From assembly GCA_012845835.1 (NCBI GenBank), contig JABAKD010000020.1, positions 13,754,268 through 13,818,267 of the forward strand: 64,000 nt of DNA. The letters are read 5' to 3'. The stretch comes from Undaria pinnatifida. Taxonomy: Eukaryota; Sar; Phaeophyceae; Laminariales; Alariaceae. Positions 21,660-34,439 of this stretch are shown one piece after another (positions within the stretch are counted from its first letter, which is position 1; each line of letters opens with the position of its first letter). A program made the translations under genes and the position numbers. The notes under the pieces were generated by a model. The model saw only the letters and a list, made by a program, of their open reading frames with translations, searched no databases and was not told the DNA's origin.

Positions 21660-24600
21660 GCCGCCGCCGCTTCGGCGTCTTGGTCCCCTGTGCCATTGTT
21701 GCGTTTGCGTGTGTCGCATAACGTTGTTTGTGGGCAAGGCAGCAGAACAACGCTTCCGACAACAAGCAAACAAAACGAAACCTTTCGTTTTTTTTTGGCA
21801 CCCATGGTATGTTCGTACGAGGAACCTGGGACCTGTGTCGTACACACGTTCGAGCCGTGTACTATTTTGAGGTAAACTCGAAGTGTATGATTCTATTAAT
21901 AGATTTCGATTTTGAGCGCACAGCCTCTAGCGAAGCATGCACCGTGCCTTCCTAAACTCGATGGTGATGGGGGATCATGCCCGTAGAGTTGCCTCTCACT
22001 GTCTTTTTTCGTGCTGCATTTTGTCAGAAATTGTTCTTCTGGCGCCATATCCGCTTGCCTGCCTGCCTTTGGGTATTTTTGTGTGATGGGGACGGACGCT
22101 TTTTGTTGTTGTGTTTTGGGTAGAGTTGTTTGTGGTCTTGTTGTACATGACCATTCTTATGTGACAATGGCAGCAATCACCCGACTCGCGACCACATCGA
22201 TGTATGTTCTTTGCGCCAACCGCATGACCATCTTGGCTCGTCTTACCGTCAGATAAGACCCTTAAAACTCTGCAGGCCTCTCCGTTTTTCTTTCTGTTCA
22301 TAGAACACAATCACTTGGTCGAGTCGCAGGCTGGGTGTAAATTGAATTTGATTCTTGATTTCCTTTGCTACTTTTTTTCAGTCGCCTTTTTTGCTGTTGT
22401 TCGTGTTTTGTTCATACTTGTGTACGTTTTTTTTTTTTTTTTTCAACTATGAGTTGGAGGTACTACAGCTTGTACCTGGTACGTATGTGTGTGTTGTCTA
22501 GACATTAAACCGTTCTTTCTACCCAACGACATCAGTACACCCAGAGTCCGTGCTGATTCTTCATCCTAGAGAGATACGAGTACAAATTATGTGGTCACAG
22601 ACTGAAACAGAGTAAACCAGACAATCGCAATTGATCAAGGGTAAAGCAAGTAAAGTGCTGGCGTTCTGGGTACGAGAACACAACAAAACAAGCCAGACCA
22701 TGTACATGTAAGTACCACAGGTATGTACGTTTTTTTTTGTCGAGTTTTTATCACATAGAGCCCAGCACCCCAACATCTGCTGTGGGGAGTGTACGACGTA
22801 AAGAGGATAGGATTTTCATTTTCTTATGTTTTTACCATATATCTCGGTTGACATCCGACTTGAAGACGAGGCAAGCCCGTTTTGTTTTTTCTACGTGTGC
22901 AGCATACCGGAGCTGGCGTGCCGTACCAGGACGCCTATCTATGTACACCAGCACCGGGCATAGCAGTACCGGTACACTGCGGTACACGATACTGCTGCAA
23001 ACTTCGATGCTTGTTCGTTGCCGTCGTTTTGTTATGTTGTCATGAATCTGCAGATTTTCATGACAAATGTTGGCCCTTTGCTTCTACCCTACGAAGCTTT
23101 CACTTTTGCAGCAATGTTCTGCCAAACCCTTCAGCCTTCTCATGCTTTGTTGTAGCGTTGCCGTGGTTTTGTTTTGTTCGAATCTGTACCTTTTGATTTA
23201 CGAGTACAAATGTCGGCCCTTTGCTTCTACACCACGAAGCTTTCGCTTTTTCAGCTATGCTCTGCCAAACCCTTCAGCCTTCTCGTTCCAGTCCTTACAT
23301 AGGCCATCTCTTATAGCAATAGCATGTCCTAATCCGAACATTAGATGGGTTTCGGGTCGCAGCACCAGACGGGCAGAATCTGATCGACAACCCTTATAAT
23401 AGACCCCATTTTACAGTATGTTTTTTGGACAAAGTTCTCGCCAATCACGATGATCGCTCGACTGCGTACTCGTACGAGTTCGCCGCACCGGAGCATCTGC
23501 ACGCACGCAGATTAAGCTTTGTAGGTGAGGCGAGGGAAAACAGGCCTTGGGCGCTTCACGCGAGCAGGATTGTCTTCCCTCTCGCTCCCGTCGATTTGGT
23601 GCATCAACATGTAGACGGCGGCTGTCTTCTTTGTCGACGACAGGTTATGTGTGTTTTTGTGTTTGGTGAACGCTGTTATCGCGACTCTACTCTGTAAGGA
23701 GACTGACTGGCCACAAGGCTCTGTACGTAACATGTCATCACGATCACTATCCGATCCCACCGGCTCTTGGTGAGGCCCGAGGTGTTTGCCAGTGGGTAGC
23801 GGGACACAGCAGCAGCACGAGTACGTACGCCGCCGATGATACTTGCTGCTTGCTCAGCAGGTATGATGCGTGCGTTGTCTTGTACTACGACTATATATTA
23901 ATACTGTTTTCGACTTGTTTAATCCAACTTGTTGCACGCTTGTTTCCTTCCATTACGTATGGAAATGCACATCCGAATGCCTTTTTCGGATACTGGGCCG
24001 CCTTTTTCGGGTGAGGGTCGACCCGAAGACGATATCCGAAAGTGGAAGCCCGAAAAATCGCCAGTTTCGGGTTTACGAAATTGGCAAACCGGTTTTTCGA
24101 TCCTATTAATAGTAAAACGTTCATTTTCGGATCCAGAAACGTTATTATAAGGAATGGCCTCAACAGCAGTACGTACTGGTAGTTTCTGCGCATTCGTTAC
24201 CAAACCTGCTTTTCTGTTGGATTGCTCTGCCGAGTGGCGTTGCATGTGCGAAATCCCCGCACTGCCGCCTTCGCGATGCAATCTTCGTGTCGTGGTTTGT
24301 GACCACAGAGCGTCTCTCTAGGATGTTGACTCGGAACCGACGCTGGGTGTGCTGCATGTGGATAGGTGGAAATATGAACATTGGTTTAATGTGAAGAATA
24401 CTCACACTGCCGGACGCCTAAGTGTTATTTTTTCTCTCCCGGGAACAACCACACCCACCACATGTGCTGTACGGGTTACAGCAGTAAATGTGGTCCCGTA
24501 TCCCCTACTCCCTACCCAAAACCGCGCCTCCTATATGAAGAATCTGTGTATTATAACGGGGTTGGGTCGAGCAAGGACGGGAAAGCAGGGGGCAGTCCTC

Positions 24601-27600
24601 CTGCGCATGTACCTGGTAGCAATTTCGTACCATAGTTTCTTACAAAAAAAATGAAAAACGTCAGCTGTGAGTACGACCGATTGAATGGTTGAAACTCAAC
24701 TCTGCAAGCTGCGTAGTTAGTTGTAGACACGCTTGTATTTTAAAGAAATACGTCAGATGTAAAGAGTCCGACCAAGTTAACCCCTTTAGAGCCCCCGAAC
24801 CCCTCCCTATATTGAATCCAAGTAATTTTGTCCCCGAAAACGGGTTTCCAGTTGTAAATGGGTGAAGGGTTTGACGTACGAGTCGTCTACTACGAGACAT
24901 ACCAGGTATTTTTCGAACCCAGGCCCTGTATGCCTTTCGGACCCAAAAAACGCAATGAAAACGATGAAGATAATATGCGGTCTTATCACCGGCTGGTGTG
25001 AGTGCGCAGCGGCATACATAATGGGTACCTGGTATTAATAGTATAGTGCTGCCCGCGTGTCGTAGAACTCCTTGTATTTTTAGCTCGGAACGAAAGCTAA
25101 CCAACCGTTGAGCCTGCAGCCCGCTTTGCTTCGTGTTGTTAGCGCTCGCTGTAATGGGTGAACTACACCAGATTATAGCAAGTTTTATTTCAAGTTCACC
25201 GCCACATGCAGCCGCTGGACTGGTGTAAACAAGATTTTAAGATATTACACTGCTGTTGTTCCCGTTAGCATCGGCCTTACCTCGTACCAGCTCCCATGTA
25301 CTTTTCCGGATCAGGTGCGATTGATTCCGCCGTTACACCTTGGCCCAAAAAAATGTCACCAATTTGACCCAGAGGTGTGCTTTATTCGGGGCGAGTTTCC
25401 GCCGTTGCTCTTGGACCCAAAAATACCACTTTGTCCCCGAGGTGTGCCTTCTTCGGTGCTAGTTTCAACCCCTTTAGACCCCCGAAATCCCTCCCTATAC
25501 TAAGTTGAAGTAAATAGGAATTTCCAGTTGTACAGGCGTTAAGTTGAAAGTGGTGAGCGGGTCGAAGGACGCCTGTGTTGGTACTTGAAGTATTTTACTA
25601 AAAATGTGTTTCGGCCGGCTCACCGCTTTCAACTGAAAACGGGCCCCAAAGGACGCACACCTCGGGCTCAAGGTGATATTTTTTGTCGGTCACAAGGGCA
25701 ACGGCGGCAGGGATGGCGCCTGTACAAGATGTGATGGTGTTTTTGTTGCGGGGGACCCCATTTTTTTCCCTCAGTGAGTTGATCGCATGAAACATTGACA
25801 TTTACCCTCAGTTTGTTGACTGCTGTATCGTCGGCGGCTGATGTTACGTTTTTTTCGTAGAATATACTGGTGTAACTCGCTGTGAATAGGAACTCGTCAT
25901 GGTAGACGCTTGTAACTGCCGTCAAATGTGTGCGTGTGCGCGTTGGTGGGAGGCAGAAAAGTGGCGCCGCTGCTGTTGTCGCCGAGGATTGTAACAACCA
26001 AACTCGACCGTTCCTCGGTTTGTTCTTTTTTCGGAGAGTGCGGTTGTCGGGCGGGACACTGAGATTCAGTCACAGGAGTCTAAAAATGAACCTCTATTTT
26101 GTTTTGCGCTGTCGTACATGAGAGACTCGGTTGGCAACATCATATGGATGATCGAACGAAGGAAAACTCGTCCTACGGACTCCCCCCCCGCCCCCCCCAA
26201 ATCATTCGATGCTGGCATCCATATTCAAGAAGGTACACTCACGGTGCCGGAGTCTGCCGCACGAGCGGTTCTCATTCATGGTACGTACATAGGATGCAGA
26301 TCATCCTTTCATGTGACTCACGGCGCTTCACCCTGGGCGCGCACATTGTCTGGTCGGTGAAAACCCAACGTTCTCCTGCCCGGCAATGTAAGGGTGCGAG
26401 GGTCTATACCCTGTGGTCATACGGACTACGGCCATGCACGTGATGATCACGCCCGCCCCGACCCCCCCTTTCTGAAAATATTGAACGGGCGGAGCGCTTC
26501 CTGACGAGCTGTGTCTCCCGCAGTATTGAACGAAGGAAATCTCACCCTACGTGCAAACCCCCCGCCCACCCCCCCCTCCCTTCCGTTCCGAACACCTTAC
26601 ACTTTAAATAGGCGGAGCAGTTTCTGACGAACGGGTTCGCTGAGGTGAAGATGCGTCTGCTTGCCGAGATCGTCGAGCTTGTGATGCGCAGCCACCACTC
26701 CCTCGCACAGCAGGAAAACGACTCTGACAGCACCGCCGACAACAGCAACAGCAACAACAGCAACAGCAACAACAACGGCCAAGCCCCAATCTCGACAACA
26801 ACGGCAAAGGCGAACGGCGTAGGGTCTGGGGGGAATAATTCGCCCCCTTCCAGCCTCACTTGCGGATGGGGTGGCGTGAAGAGCGACATCGGCAGCGGTG
26901 GGGGCGGTGGAGGGGGGGGGGGCAGTGGAGCATCGTCCCCTTGGAATGCCCCGACCCCTCCCCCACTCAAACAGCAGCAGATGCAGCAGATGCACCACCT
27001 TCAGCACCCCCACTCCCGACCGGGGTCTGTAGATAGCCGCGGCAGCGGCGGTGGTGGCGGCGGGGGCTTCTCGAGTGCGTCCCCGGCGCCGCCACCGCAA
27101 CCCCGGTCCCCGCCCCTCCTATGCGGTGCCCCTATTGGGGTTTCCAGCGGAGGCATTATTCTCCGCCACCCTTCTTCCTCCAGCCCCTCTAGTGACGAGC
27201 AAAACGCCCCCCCTGGGGGTTTCTCTCACAGGCGAGCCCCCGCGCGCGCGGTGACTCCTGTCCACGCCCCCGTCCCGCTTCACCACGACTGGCAAACCCC
27301 TAACAACAACCCGAGGGCGTTTTATAACGGCAGCGGCGCTGTCGGCGGCGGGGGTGGGGGTGGCGGGGTTGGCGATGGTGGTGGTGGTGGTGGCGGTAGC
27401 CCGAGTGTCTGGGTGCAAGGGTCTGGGGGAGGCTGTGTTGATGGGTCTCGCGGCGTGGGGGGTCACCAGCTGTGCACAGGGCGGTCCCCGCTAGGGCCGC
27501 GCTCTGCGCAGGGCCCGCCGCACGAGCGGATGGCGGCGGTAGACCTTGATGCGGCGGCGGCAACTCTGGGTATGCTACCCCCGCCCCTCCGGTGCCCCCC

Positions 27601-28237
27601 TTCCGCTGACGGTGGGGTTGGCGGTGGTGGAAGTGGGGGTGGGGGTGCTAGCACGGGTCAGTCGGACTGGTTTGCGGTTCAGCAGGCTTTCGGGTCGCCC
27701 AGCGCCCTGCACATGCCTCTCCCTCCGCAGCCCCAGCAGCAGCAGCAGTCGCAGCAGCAGCAGCCGGTGGTTGTGCCGTCTAGCCCCCCGTCGGCTGTAT
27801 CGGCGCCAATGCCGAAGCTACCTCCTCGATCGGCTTCGTCTCTTGCTGCCGCTGCTGCTGCTGATGGAGGAGTAGGTGGAGATGGGTTTGGCAGGGCGAG
27901 GAGTTTGCACGGCGGTATGGTGGTCGGCGAGCTGGGCGGGGGAGGGTCGGAGGAGCGGCCGCGGGGGGGCGGGGGCGGGGTGGGCAGGAGGTACAGGCGG
28001 CAAATGCACGAGCGAGAGGATAATGACAGTGTGGTCAACAATGATGACGACGATGATGATGCCTCGCTTACCGTGGAGCTGGGGAAGATGCAGCGGCAGA
28101 TTGAGGCCATGTTGGAGAGGCACTCTCGGTCGCTGGAGGGAAGGATTAGTGAGTCGGAGCAGATGTTCTCTGCCCGGCTTACCCTCCTTGAGACGAAGGT
28201 CCACGGGCTGGATGTTGGTTCGCCCTTGCGGACATGA
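20245..28237 (+). CDS. CEP44: CEP44-like centriolar/spindle protein, 2 exons, 663 aa
   Basis: Exons 20245-20610 and 26612-28237 join in phase 0. The N-terminal ~150 residues match the CEP44 centriolar and spindle-microtubule domain: GDPRAALIVLHWTLL (GDP..slpil..), LRMLRDEFNCRPQLT (kLLRdqFNykPiLT) and, across the splice, AEQFLTNGFAEVKMRLL (kkqFiqcGFAEwKiqiv), collinear with the animal protein without a gap. A Gly/Ser/Gln/Pro low-complexity linker of ~400 residues follows, then a C-terminal coiled coil (LGKMQRQIEAMLERHSRSLE, then FSARLTLLETKV, which echoes the SRVTLLETEM of animal CEP44). In animals CEP44 acts at the centriole wall in centriole-to-centrosome conversion; brown algae make flagellate cells with centrioles, so a similar role is plausible. 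The linker length is unusual. Start: the ATG has a purine-poor GCCGCC context directly before it. Confidence 0.88.
26148..26525 (+). pseudogene. Decayed duplicate of CEP44 exon 2 5' edge
   Basis: ATCGAACGAAGGAAAACTC at 26151 matches ATTGAACGAAGGAAATCTC at 26524, and GGCGGAGCGCTTCCTGACGAG at 26488 matches the start of the true exon (GGCGGAGCAGTTTCTGACGAA). The AG of the acceptor is lost in the copy. The intervening R1 element splits the duplicate. Confidence 0.6.
26245..26470 (-). repeat. C-tailed dispersed repeat (R1), near-complete
   Basis: Runs from GCCGCACGAGCGGTTCTC through CATTGTCTGGTCGGTGAAAA and GTGCGAGGGTCTATACCC to CGGCCATGCACGTGATGATC and a C-rich tail. It appears to have inserted into an older duplicate of the CEP44 exon 2 upstream flank. 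Confidence 0.7.
26612..28237 (+). CDS. CEP44: CEP44 exon 2 (541 codons plus TGA)
   Basis: Acceptor TTTAAATAG directly before AEQFLTNGFAEVKM; an alternative acceptor eight bases later would drop three residues that the animal family keeps. The remainder is low-complexity with several Gly runs and QQQQ tracts, then the coiled coil. The stop is followed by a G-rich, non-coding stretch, probably the 3' UTR. Confidence 0.88.
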   Translation, partial: AEQFLTNGFAEVKMRLLAEIVELVMRSHHSLAQQENDSDSTADNSNSNNSNSNNNGQAPISTTTAKANGVGSGGNNSPPSSLTCGWGGVKSDIGSGGGGGGGGGSGASSPWNAPTPPPLKQQQMQQMHHLQHPHSRPGSVDSRGSGGGGGGGFSSASPAPPPQPRSPPLLCGAPIGVSSGGIILRHPSSSSPSSDEQNAPPGGFSHRRAPARAVTPVHAPVPLHHDWQTPNNNPRAFYNGSGAVGGGGGGGGVGDGGGGGGGSPSVWVQGSGGGCVDGSRGVGGHQLCTGRSPLGPRSAQGPPHERMAAVDLDAAAATLGMLPPPLRCPPSADGGVGGGGSGGGGASTGQSDWFAVQQAFGSPSALHMPLPPQPQQQQQSQQQQPVVVPSSPPSAVSAPMPKLPPRSASSLAAAAAADGGVGGDGFGRARSLHGGMVVGELGGGGSEERPRGGGGGVGRRYRRQMHEREDNDSVVNNDDDDDDASLTVELGKMQRQIEAMLERHSRSLEGRISESEQMFSARLTLLETKVHGLDVGSPLRT

Positions 28238-31200
28238 GCGGTGGCCAGCGATGACCGCGACTCGTCGCCGTACAACTAAAGAAAGGGAAGCATGACGGAG
28301 GCGGGAGAGAGGTGTTGGAGGAAGGGCGGAGGCGGGAGCGGGACGGGGGTAGAGGTATGGCGAGGCAGGTGAAAGGGGGGCAAATCTTTGTTTCCTTGCC
28401 TGCTTGCGTGTTGCTGCCCGCGTTTGTTTCTCTGCCTATGTGTATGAATTAGGAGTTGTATGATTTTTGGGACGGATGTTTGGAGGGGCCGCCCGGGCGG
28501 TGAGAAGAGTATCTCGACCTTACGATAGTTTTTTCATGGTGGCGGGTATAGGGCTAGCACAGGCAATCCCGACTAGCCACATGAGATGTGTAGACTAGTA
28601 GACGGAGGACAAGGGGGAGTTGTATCGGAGGCCCTACGAGCCCCCCCTCCCCCCCCCTCCCTCCCCTCCCCTCCCTTCCCCAAGAAGCTAGCACGAGGTC
28701 TTGGCGAAAAGCGTCGGACGATGGCCGGGAGGGGCCCCGGTCCCAACAGATTATATTCTGGTTTTGGTATCGGGGATAAATAGGTTTTCTACCGTAGTGG
28801 GGTGGATATATACGTAGTCGTCGTTAGCGTGGGGGAATCAAATCAGTCTCCCGCTTTTGTTTTCGGCACCCTGCTGCCTGCTGCGTTTGATGGATGTTGG
28901 GTAAGCAAACTGTTTAGGTTGAGGCCATACCGCACGCTCATGAATCTTAAAACACCCGTAGAAGAAAATGGGCAATAACAATTGCCGGCGAGCTTTCCAA
29001 AAACGAACATAGCACTCTTTTTATTATTACTACGTAAGGGGGGTCCGAGGGGGGGGGGGGGGGAGTGGCGGCTCGGTTTTTTCGGGCGCGCGGACAGAAG
29101 TCGACGTTGTGGTCCGTCGTTGTGAATCACCCTCTAACCCCTCCCCCCCCCTCCCCCATGCACCATTGCACACGAAGCTCGAGATGCTTTTTTTAGCCTT
29201 TTTTTTTTAGCTTTTATAGCTGTTTTAGCTTTTATACCTTTGGTTTAGTTTGTTTTTTCGTAAGGGGGCCGAAGAGAGGCCAGAAGGGAGGAGGGGAGTT
29301 ACATGAGAGGAGTTGGGGGGTCGGGGGGTGGGGGGGCTAGAAGAGGAGGAAACTTCTGCGACAGGCGGTGTTTTTTCGGTGTGACGGGGGAAAGAGGAGG
29401 GGTGGATGGAGGTTTGTTGCTGCTGCTGGCTGGTTTTTTCGCGTCGCGCGTTTATTTTCGTCGTTGTCATGTTTGTCGGAGTAAACATGAGGCCCTTCCC
29501 ATCGCTGGTATGGGCGAGAGAGAGGAAGGTCTCTCCGGGAGTGGCCTATCAGTGTGGCTGTCGTGTGCAGGTGTGGTTTTGGAGCGGTACCTGGTTTTAG
29601 TATATCCTACTGGGCGATCATGATAGAGGGGGGAAGAAAGGAGGGCATTTCTTATGCCCCGCCCTATATACCGTCAAAGCGATTATTTTCCGCCCCCGAG
29701 GCGTTTTTGTTCGTGTTGGGGGGAGAGGGGAGGGGCCGGGAAAGGGGGGGGGGTTGTCTACCCCCCTTCCCCGTCCTCCTCTCCGCCGTTTACTTGCACC
29801 GCCACCGTCTGTCAGTCGTCGCTGGTGCGCGTTTTGATACATATGCAGCCTCCGTCGGGCCCTCCGCCAGAAGAGAAAATATTTGTTTACATTGCACTTT
29901 TGGCGTGTACGCACGCATCGTTTGTGTGTGTGGGTTTTTGTTTGGTCCCGGGTCGTAGATGCTGCTTGCTGCTGCTGTTGTTGTAGACGCAGTGTGGGAT
30001 GGGAGGATGGCATGGGTGCGGAATGGGGCGGGATGGGATGGCAGGGGAAAGCATGAGGCAATCGCATAGATTAGGGAATACCAGGTATTCGATATGTGGT
30101 CAGATATCATTGATCGGAGATTAGTGATCCAAGATTAGCGATCGGAGATCGGGGTTCAGTGATCGGTGATCGGAGATCCCGCCACGCACCAGCAGTGTCG
30201 CACGCCGTGTAGTACGTTAGGTGTTCGCTCGGCTTGGATTGGTTTGGGGTGGGGTGGTGTGGGGTTTTGCGACGGCCTCGTCGCATCAGTTGTTTTGTGT
30301 CCCCGGTGGTTTTCATTCATAGTTATTTTCTGTTGCTGGTCGTCGCGGTAGATCTCGCGCAAATCAATGGCGGTGTACACGCATTGCAGCTTTTGTTTAG
30401 ATTTGGTGTCGTTTGTCGTTGCTGTACTCTCTGTATGTTTTTGGAGCGTATTCATATTCATTTCGTTTTGTCCTTGGTTTACTTGTCGGTTTAGTTCGGT
30501 TATGGTTTTGTTTTGTTTTTCTTTGTCTCTCTTTGTCCTTCTTTGTCTTTCTTTGTCTCTTTGTTTTTTGTTGTTTTTTTTTCGTTTTGGTTTGGTTTGT
30601 TTGAGTGGGATTTGGTTGGGTGGCTGAGTGGGTGCCTTGAGTAGTAGAATCCCCCCCCCTCCCGATGTCCTTGTGTCGAATGGCAATGGGGACTGTTGGT
30701 GCCGCGTGTTTTTGCTGTTGATGGTAGTTGGGCGGAGGAAGGCAGGAGCGGGTGCTGGGTGCCGTGGAAACGTGCTGTCGCGGAAAGGAAGGGCGTCTCT
30801 TTTTTGTCGTTGTTGGTGTTTCAGCAGGCGGAAGGGGGGGGGGGGCGGCGGAAGAGGAGGGAAAATAAATCCTCGATCGTGTTTGTTTCTGCGAAGAATG
30901 TTACTACATACAGGAGGAAGAGGAGGGGGAGGAGCAGGAGTAGCAGCAGTAGTCGAACAGATGCTAGGTTAGAGGCGCGTGCGGTGGGTTTAGGATCCGC
31001 CGCAGCGCGTGAGGCAGCAACAGCGCCCGCCTTGTTGCGATAAGCGGCAAAGCAAGCAAAACAAATGAAAGCGTGTGTCGTGGGTGTTAACAGTTTTTTC
31101 GTTTGTTCTTTTGTTCGTTCGTTCGTTTTTTTTTTTGTTCTGTTTGTTTATTTGTTTTGTTTTCGTTTTGTTTGCTTTGTTTTGTTGATACCGGAGACGA

Positions 31201-33127
31201 AAAGGCAAAAACATTTAGGCTGGAGGGAAGGCCGTAAAATATAGCGCGCAGCAGCAGCTTGTTGTTGCTGTCGTTGTCGTGCGTGTTGTTTTTTTTGTTG
31301 CTGTTGGGTTGTCCGCTGTCGATGCGACAAAGAGACAATGCATCAAAGGAGGGTTGCGTACACGCGCGCGTAGCTAGGCTGTTGTTGGGTTCCTTGTTGT
31401 CGAGCAGCTGCAGGCTGTTAGTCAGGCTTTTCGTAGCTTACGCTGTTATTGCGCTGCTTGTTGTCGTGTAGCAACAGGCTGTTGGTTGGGCTGTTCGACA
31501 AAAGGGACCGTTCGAAAAGAAAAGACAGCCAACTACCATAGGTTTTTGGCTAGCACTGCGAAAATAGTCCAGTCCACACTAGTTCCAGGTAGTTTGTCCC
31601 CGAAAGCGTGGGTGCAGTACTAAAGGGGTTACAGGGCCGCCTGCCTGCCTCTACCTGCCTGTGCCGGACGGGAAGGGCTTGCGTAGCGAATGAGGGCTCG
31701 GGGTTGATGGTTGTTTCGTTCGGTTGATTTGGTCGTGCCTTCAGCGCACCGCATCGACATGGGGCGGATAGCTTGGAAAATCTTGGAAAAGTACCACTCT
31801 TGGCAGAAATGTAAGAACCGTTTGTTCTTCACTGTAGTACATAAACGGTCCTTATATTAATGTCCGTTACATCATACCAGATATCAGTTGTGGGCGGGGA
31901 CACTAATAGGGCATCAGGGCGCACATGGGGGGGGAGTGGGTGGGAGGATCGAGGGATCGATCGATAGGCAGCGATCGCAAGTTGTACATGACACGCACGA
32001 ACAAAACTAGCGCATCGGTGTGGGGGGATGGCGGGGCGAGGGGGGGGGGTCCAAGTAATTTTTTTTTTGTGTTCGTCCTGTCCGGTCAATCTTTTTGTGC
32101 GGTTTGTTCTGTCCAATCAAAAAAAAATGTGCGGTTTTCTCTCGCTCCTTGTACAACTCCTTCTCGGAGAAAGTTCGGTCGTTTTATTGTCAGTTAACGG
32201 TCTGAAAATGAAAAGTAGGTCAGCAGGAAGTACCACATTGGACGGGAATGTAAGGTCCGTTTGGCAGTCGTAATAATGGTCTCTGTTTTCCCGCCCAGAT
32301 TGATAGGTCAGTAGTAGTGCTAGCAGCAGCAGTGATGGTGGTGGCGGTAGCACGTCTGTCTCCCTGTCGCTTGTTGTGCCGGGGTAGGCCATGGTTGGTC
32401 TATACCTGGAGGAGGGGAGGGGGAGGGCCGGTGGGGGGGGGGGGGGGGGGGGGGATTGGGCAACATGTCAGTTGTCTCATTGTTACAGGGGAATAATTAT
32501 GTACGCTCCTTGTCATTCTTAATTGTATTTTTTTGTATTTTTCGATTTTTCATGTTCGTGCCTGTTTTCTTCACGAGTCAAGACTCGTAACATCGCAACA
32601 GACGTACGTACGTGTGTGTACGTGTGTGAACGCAGTTTGTTCATGTATTTCAATGCGTGCACGTGCATATCGCACGGCGGCTGGTGGTGGTGTTGATAAT
32701 TATAGTTTATTGTGGTTGCGTGTTCAGAAACAACAGCACAACGAACATGAATGTTGCAACCTTAACTTTTGCATCGCAGTTTCATTGGCATTGCAGCAGC
32801 ATCATCAGCAACATACGCGTAGCATTGGAACGCCATCGACAAACAAAAACGTGCCGACGTCAGGCACTTCATGACCCTGGCTATGAATTACGTCTAGGGA
32901 GGGAGAAAGAGAAAGAAAAATTCAAGATAATGGATGGAATGAGCAAAACTGTATACCTGGTACCTGGTGTATAGCAATACTATGAAGGTCTCGTCATCTG
33001 TACCTCTGGTGTAAGAAAAATACCGCGCGACTCCTTTTGTATTTCTGGGAAGATTTTTCGGATTAGCATTTTTTTCAAATATTCTTCTGCGAAAGACCCT
33101 CTACGACGTGCCAGGAATAAACCAGGG

Positions 33128-33475
33128 CTTTTCACGGGTCATGGCCCGACCCGCGGGTCGGGTCAAGGGGGTTTCAAAATCTCGCGGGTCGGGTCGGGTC
33201 GGGTCAAAACATTTTAAAACCTCACGGGTCGGGTCTGCTCGGGTCGGGTCAAAAGATTTCAAAATCTCGCGGGTCGGGTCGGGTCGGGTCAAAGAGGTTT
33301 TGAAAACCTCGCGGGTCGGGTCGGGTCGGGTCGGATCAAGACGTCTCGAAATTCTCGCGGGTCGGGTCAGGTCGGGTCAAGACGTCTCGAAATTTTGAGG
33401 GGTCGGGTCGGGTCACACTGACCCGACCCGACCCGACCCGACCCGCAAGATTGACCCGACCCGTGAAAAGCCCTG
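33128..33475. repeat. Compound (GGGTC)n minisatellite, ~50-bp units, ending inverted
   Basis: Units of about 50 bp combine a GCGGGTCGGGTCGGGTC stretch with an A/T-rich spacer (AAAACATTTTAAAAC type). From 33418 the motif switches to the opposite orientation (CCCGACCCGACCCG), so the ends can pair as a hairpin. Confidence 0.85.
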
Positions 33476-33477
33476 GA

Positions 33478-33865
33478 ATAAATAGTGCAGCTTCTCCGTG
33501 TGGCCCCCTCTTCGCGCCTGCCCTCGCTAACTCTTCCAACTCTTGAGCTTCTAGACTACTCTTCTAACAGTTCGTCGAGAAGCACATACCAGATGTACCA
33601 GGCACAGGGTATATTGTAGTCTATGTATCCTCACTACACAATTGTCAACTTGCGTGTAATAACCCTAATTTCTCTTGGGCGACACCACTCTACGAAGACT
33701 GCAAGTACCAGGAATAAACAACACAGCCCCTTCCTCCGTGTGGCCCCCTCTTCGCGCCTGCCCTCGCTAAATATACTACTCTGAACCTCTACTCTCCTAG
33801 CAGCTCGTCGCCTTGTAAGCACACACCAGATATACCAGGTATCGGGTATATTGTAGAGTATGTAT
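33478..33865. repeat. Two-copy tandem duplication, ~237 bp
   Basis: GTGTGGCCCCCTCTTCGCGC occurs at about 33498 and 33737, with CACATACCAGATGTACCAGG / CACACCAGATATACCAGGTA blocks downstream in both. Confidence 0.8.
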
Positions 33866-34207
33866 CCTCAGTACCCAACTTAAGTATAACCCCACCCACT
33901 ACTAATACGAAGAAAATGCGATTGGCATGTTTATTGCGGGCGATGATCCGAAAATAAAACCCCTCAGTTAGTTGACCATGCGTCGGCGGCCGACGTTGCA
34001 CCTCTTTCATATTAATGGGAGACCCCGGTTTGCTCCAAGACTGACCGCCCTCCTGGATCGAAACTACAACTCTTAATAGTACTCCGAAGTATGATGCTAG
34101 GAGACCGCGGTTTGACGCCTTGACTGACCGCCCTCCCCGCCACACATTAAAGCTAGTATGTTAAAACTTAAAGAGGCCATGACGCGCCCGCGAAGACCCC
34201 CTGCATC

Positions 34208-34360
34208 CTGTAGACTGGTATTGAGTACACTGTGAATTGCATATCGCCCATAAAGGCCCGCCTCCTACATATATATATGTATTGGTACTGAGTACACTAA
34301 GTAGCATATCGCCTATGAAGACCGGTCTCCTGTATACTGGTACTGAATACACTGAGAGGC
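34208..34360. repeat. Three-copy tandem repeat, ~60-68 bp
   Basis: GACTGGTATTGAGTACACT, TATTGGTACTGAGTACACT and TACTGGTACTGAATACACT head three successive units, two of them with GCATATCGCC and a CGGTCTCCTG-type block. Confidence 0.8.
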
Positions 34361-34439
34361 ACATTTGCTTCATGTGCTCTTTTTGTGCCTTTCGCTCTTC
34401 TATTTCTACGTATTTTATACTCTCCCTGTTTGTCAGGTC

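Larger units (their letters stand above)
20611..26611 (+). other. CEP44 intron 1, 6.0 kb
   Basis: Contains no supportable exon. It holds a (CTG)n/(CCG)n microsatellite (21627-21665), a two-copy ~140-bp tandem duplication (about 23016-23297; shared GGCCCTTTGCTTCTAC and CCAAACCCTTCAGCCTTCTC), two fragments of the CCCCTTTAGA family (24778, 25467), an R2 copy (24658-24715) and an R1 copy (26245-26470). Confidence 0.6.
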
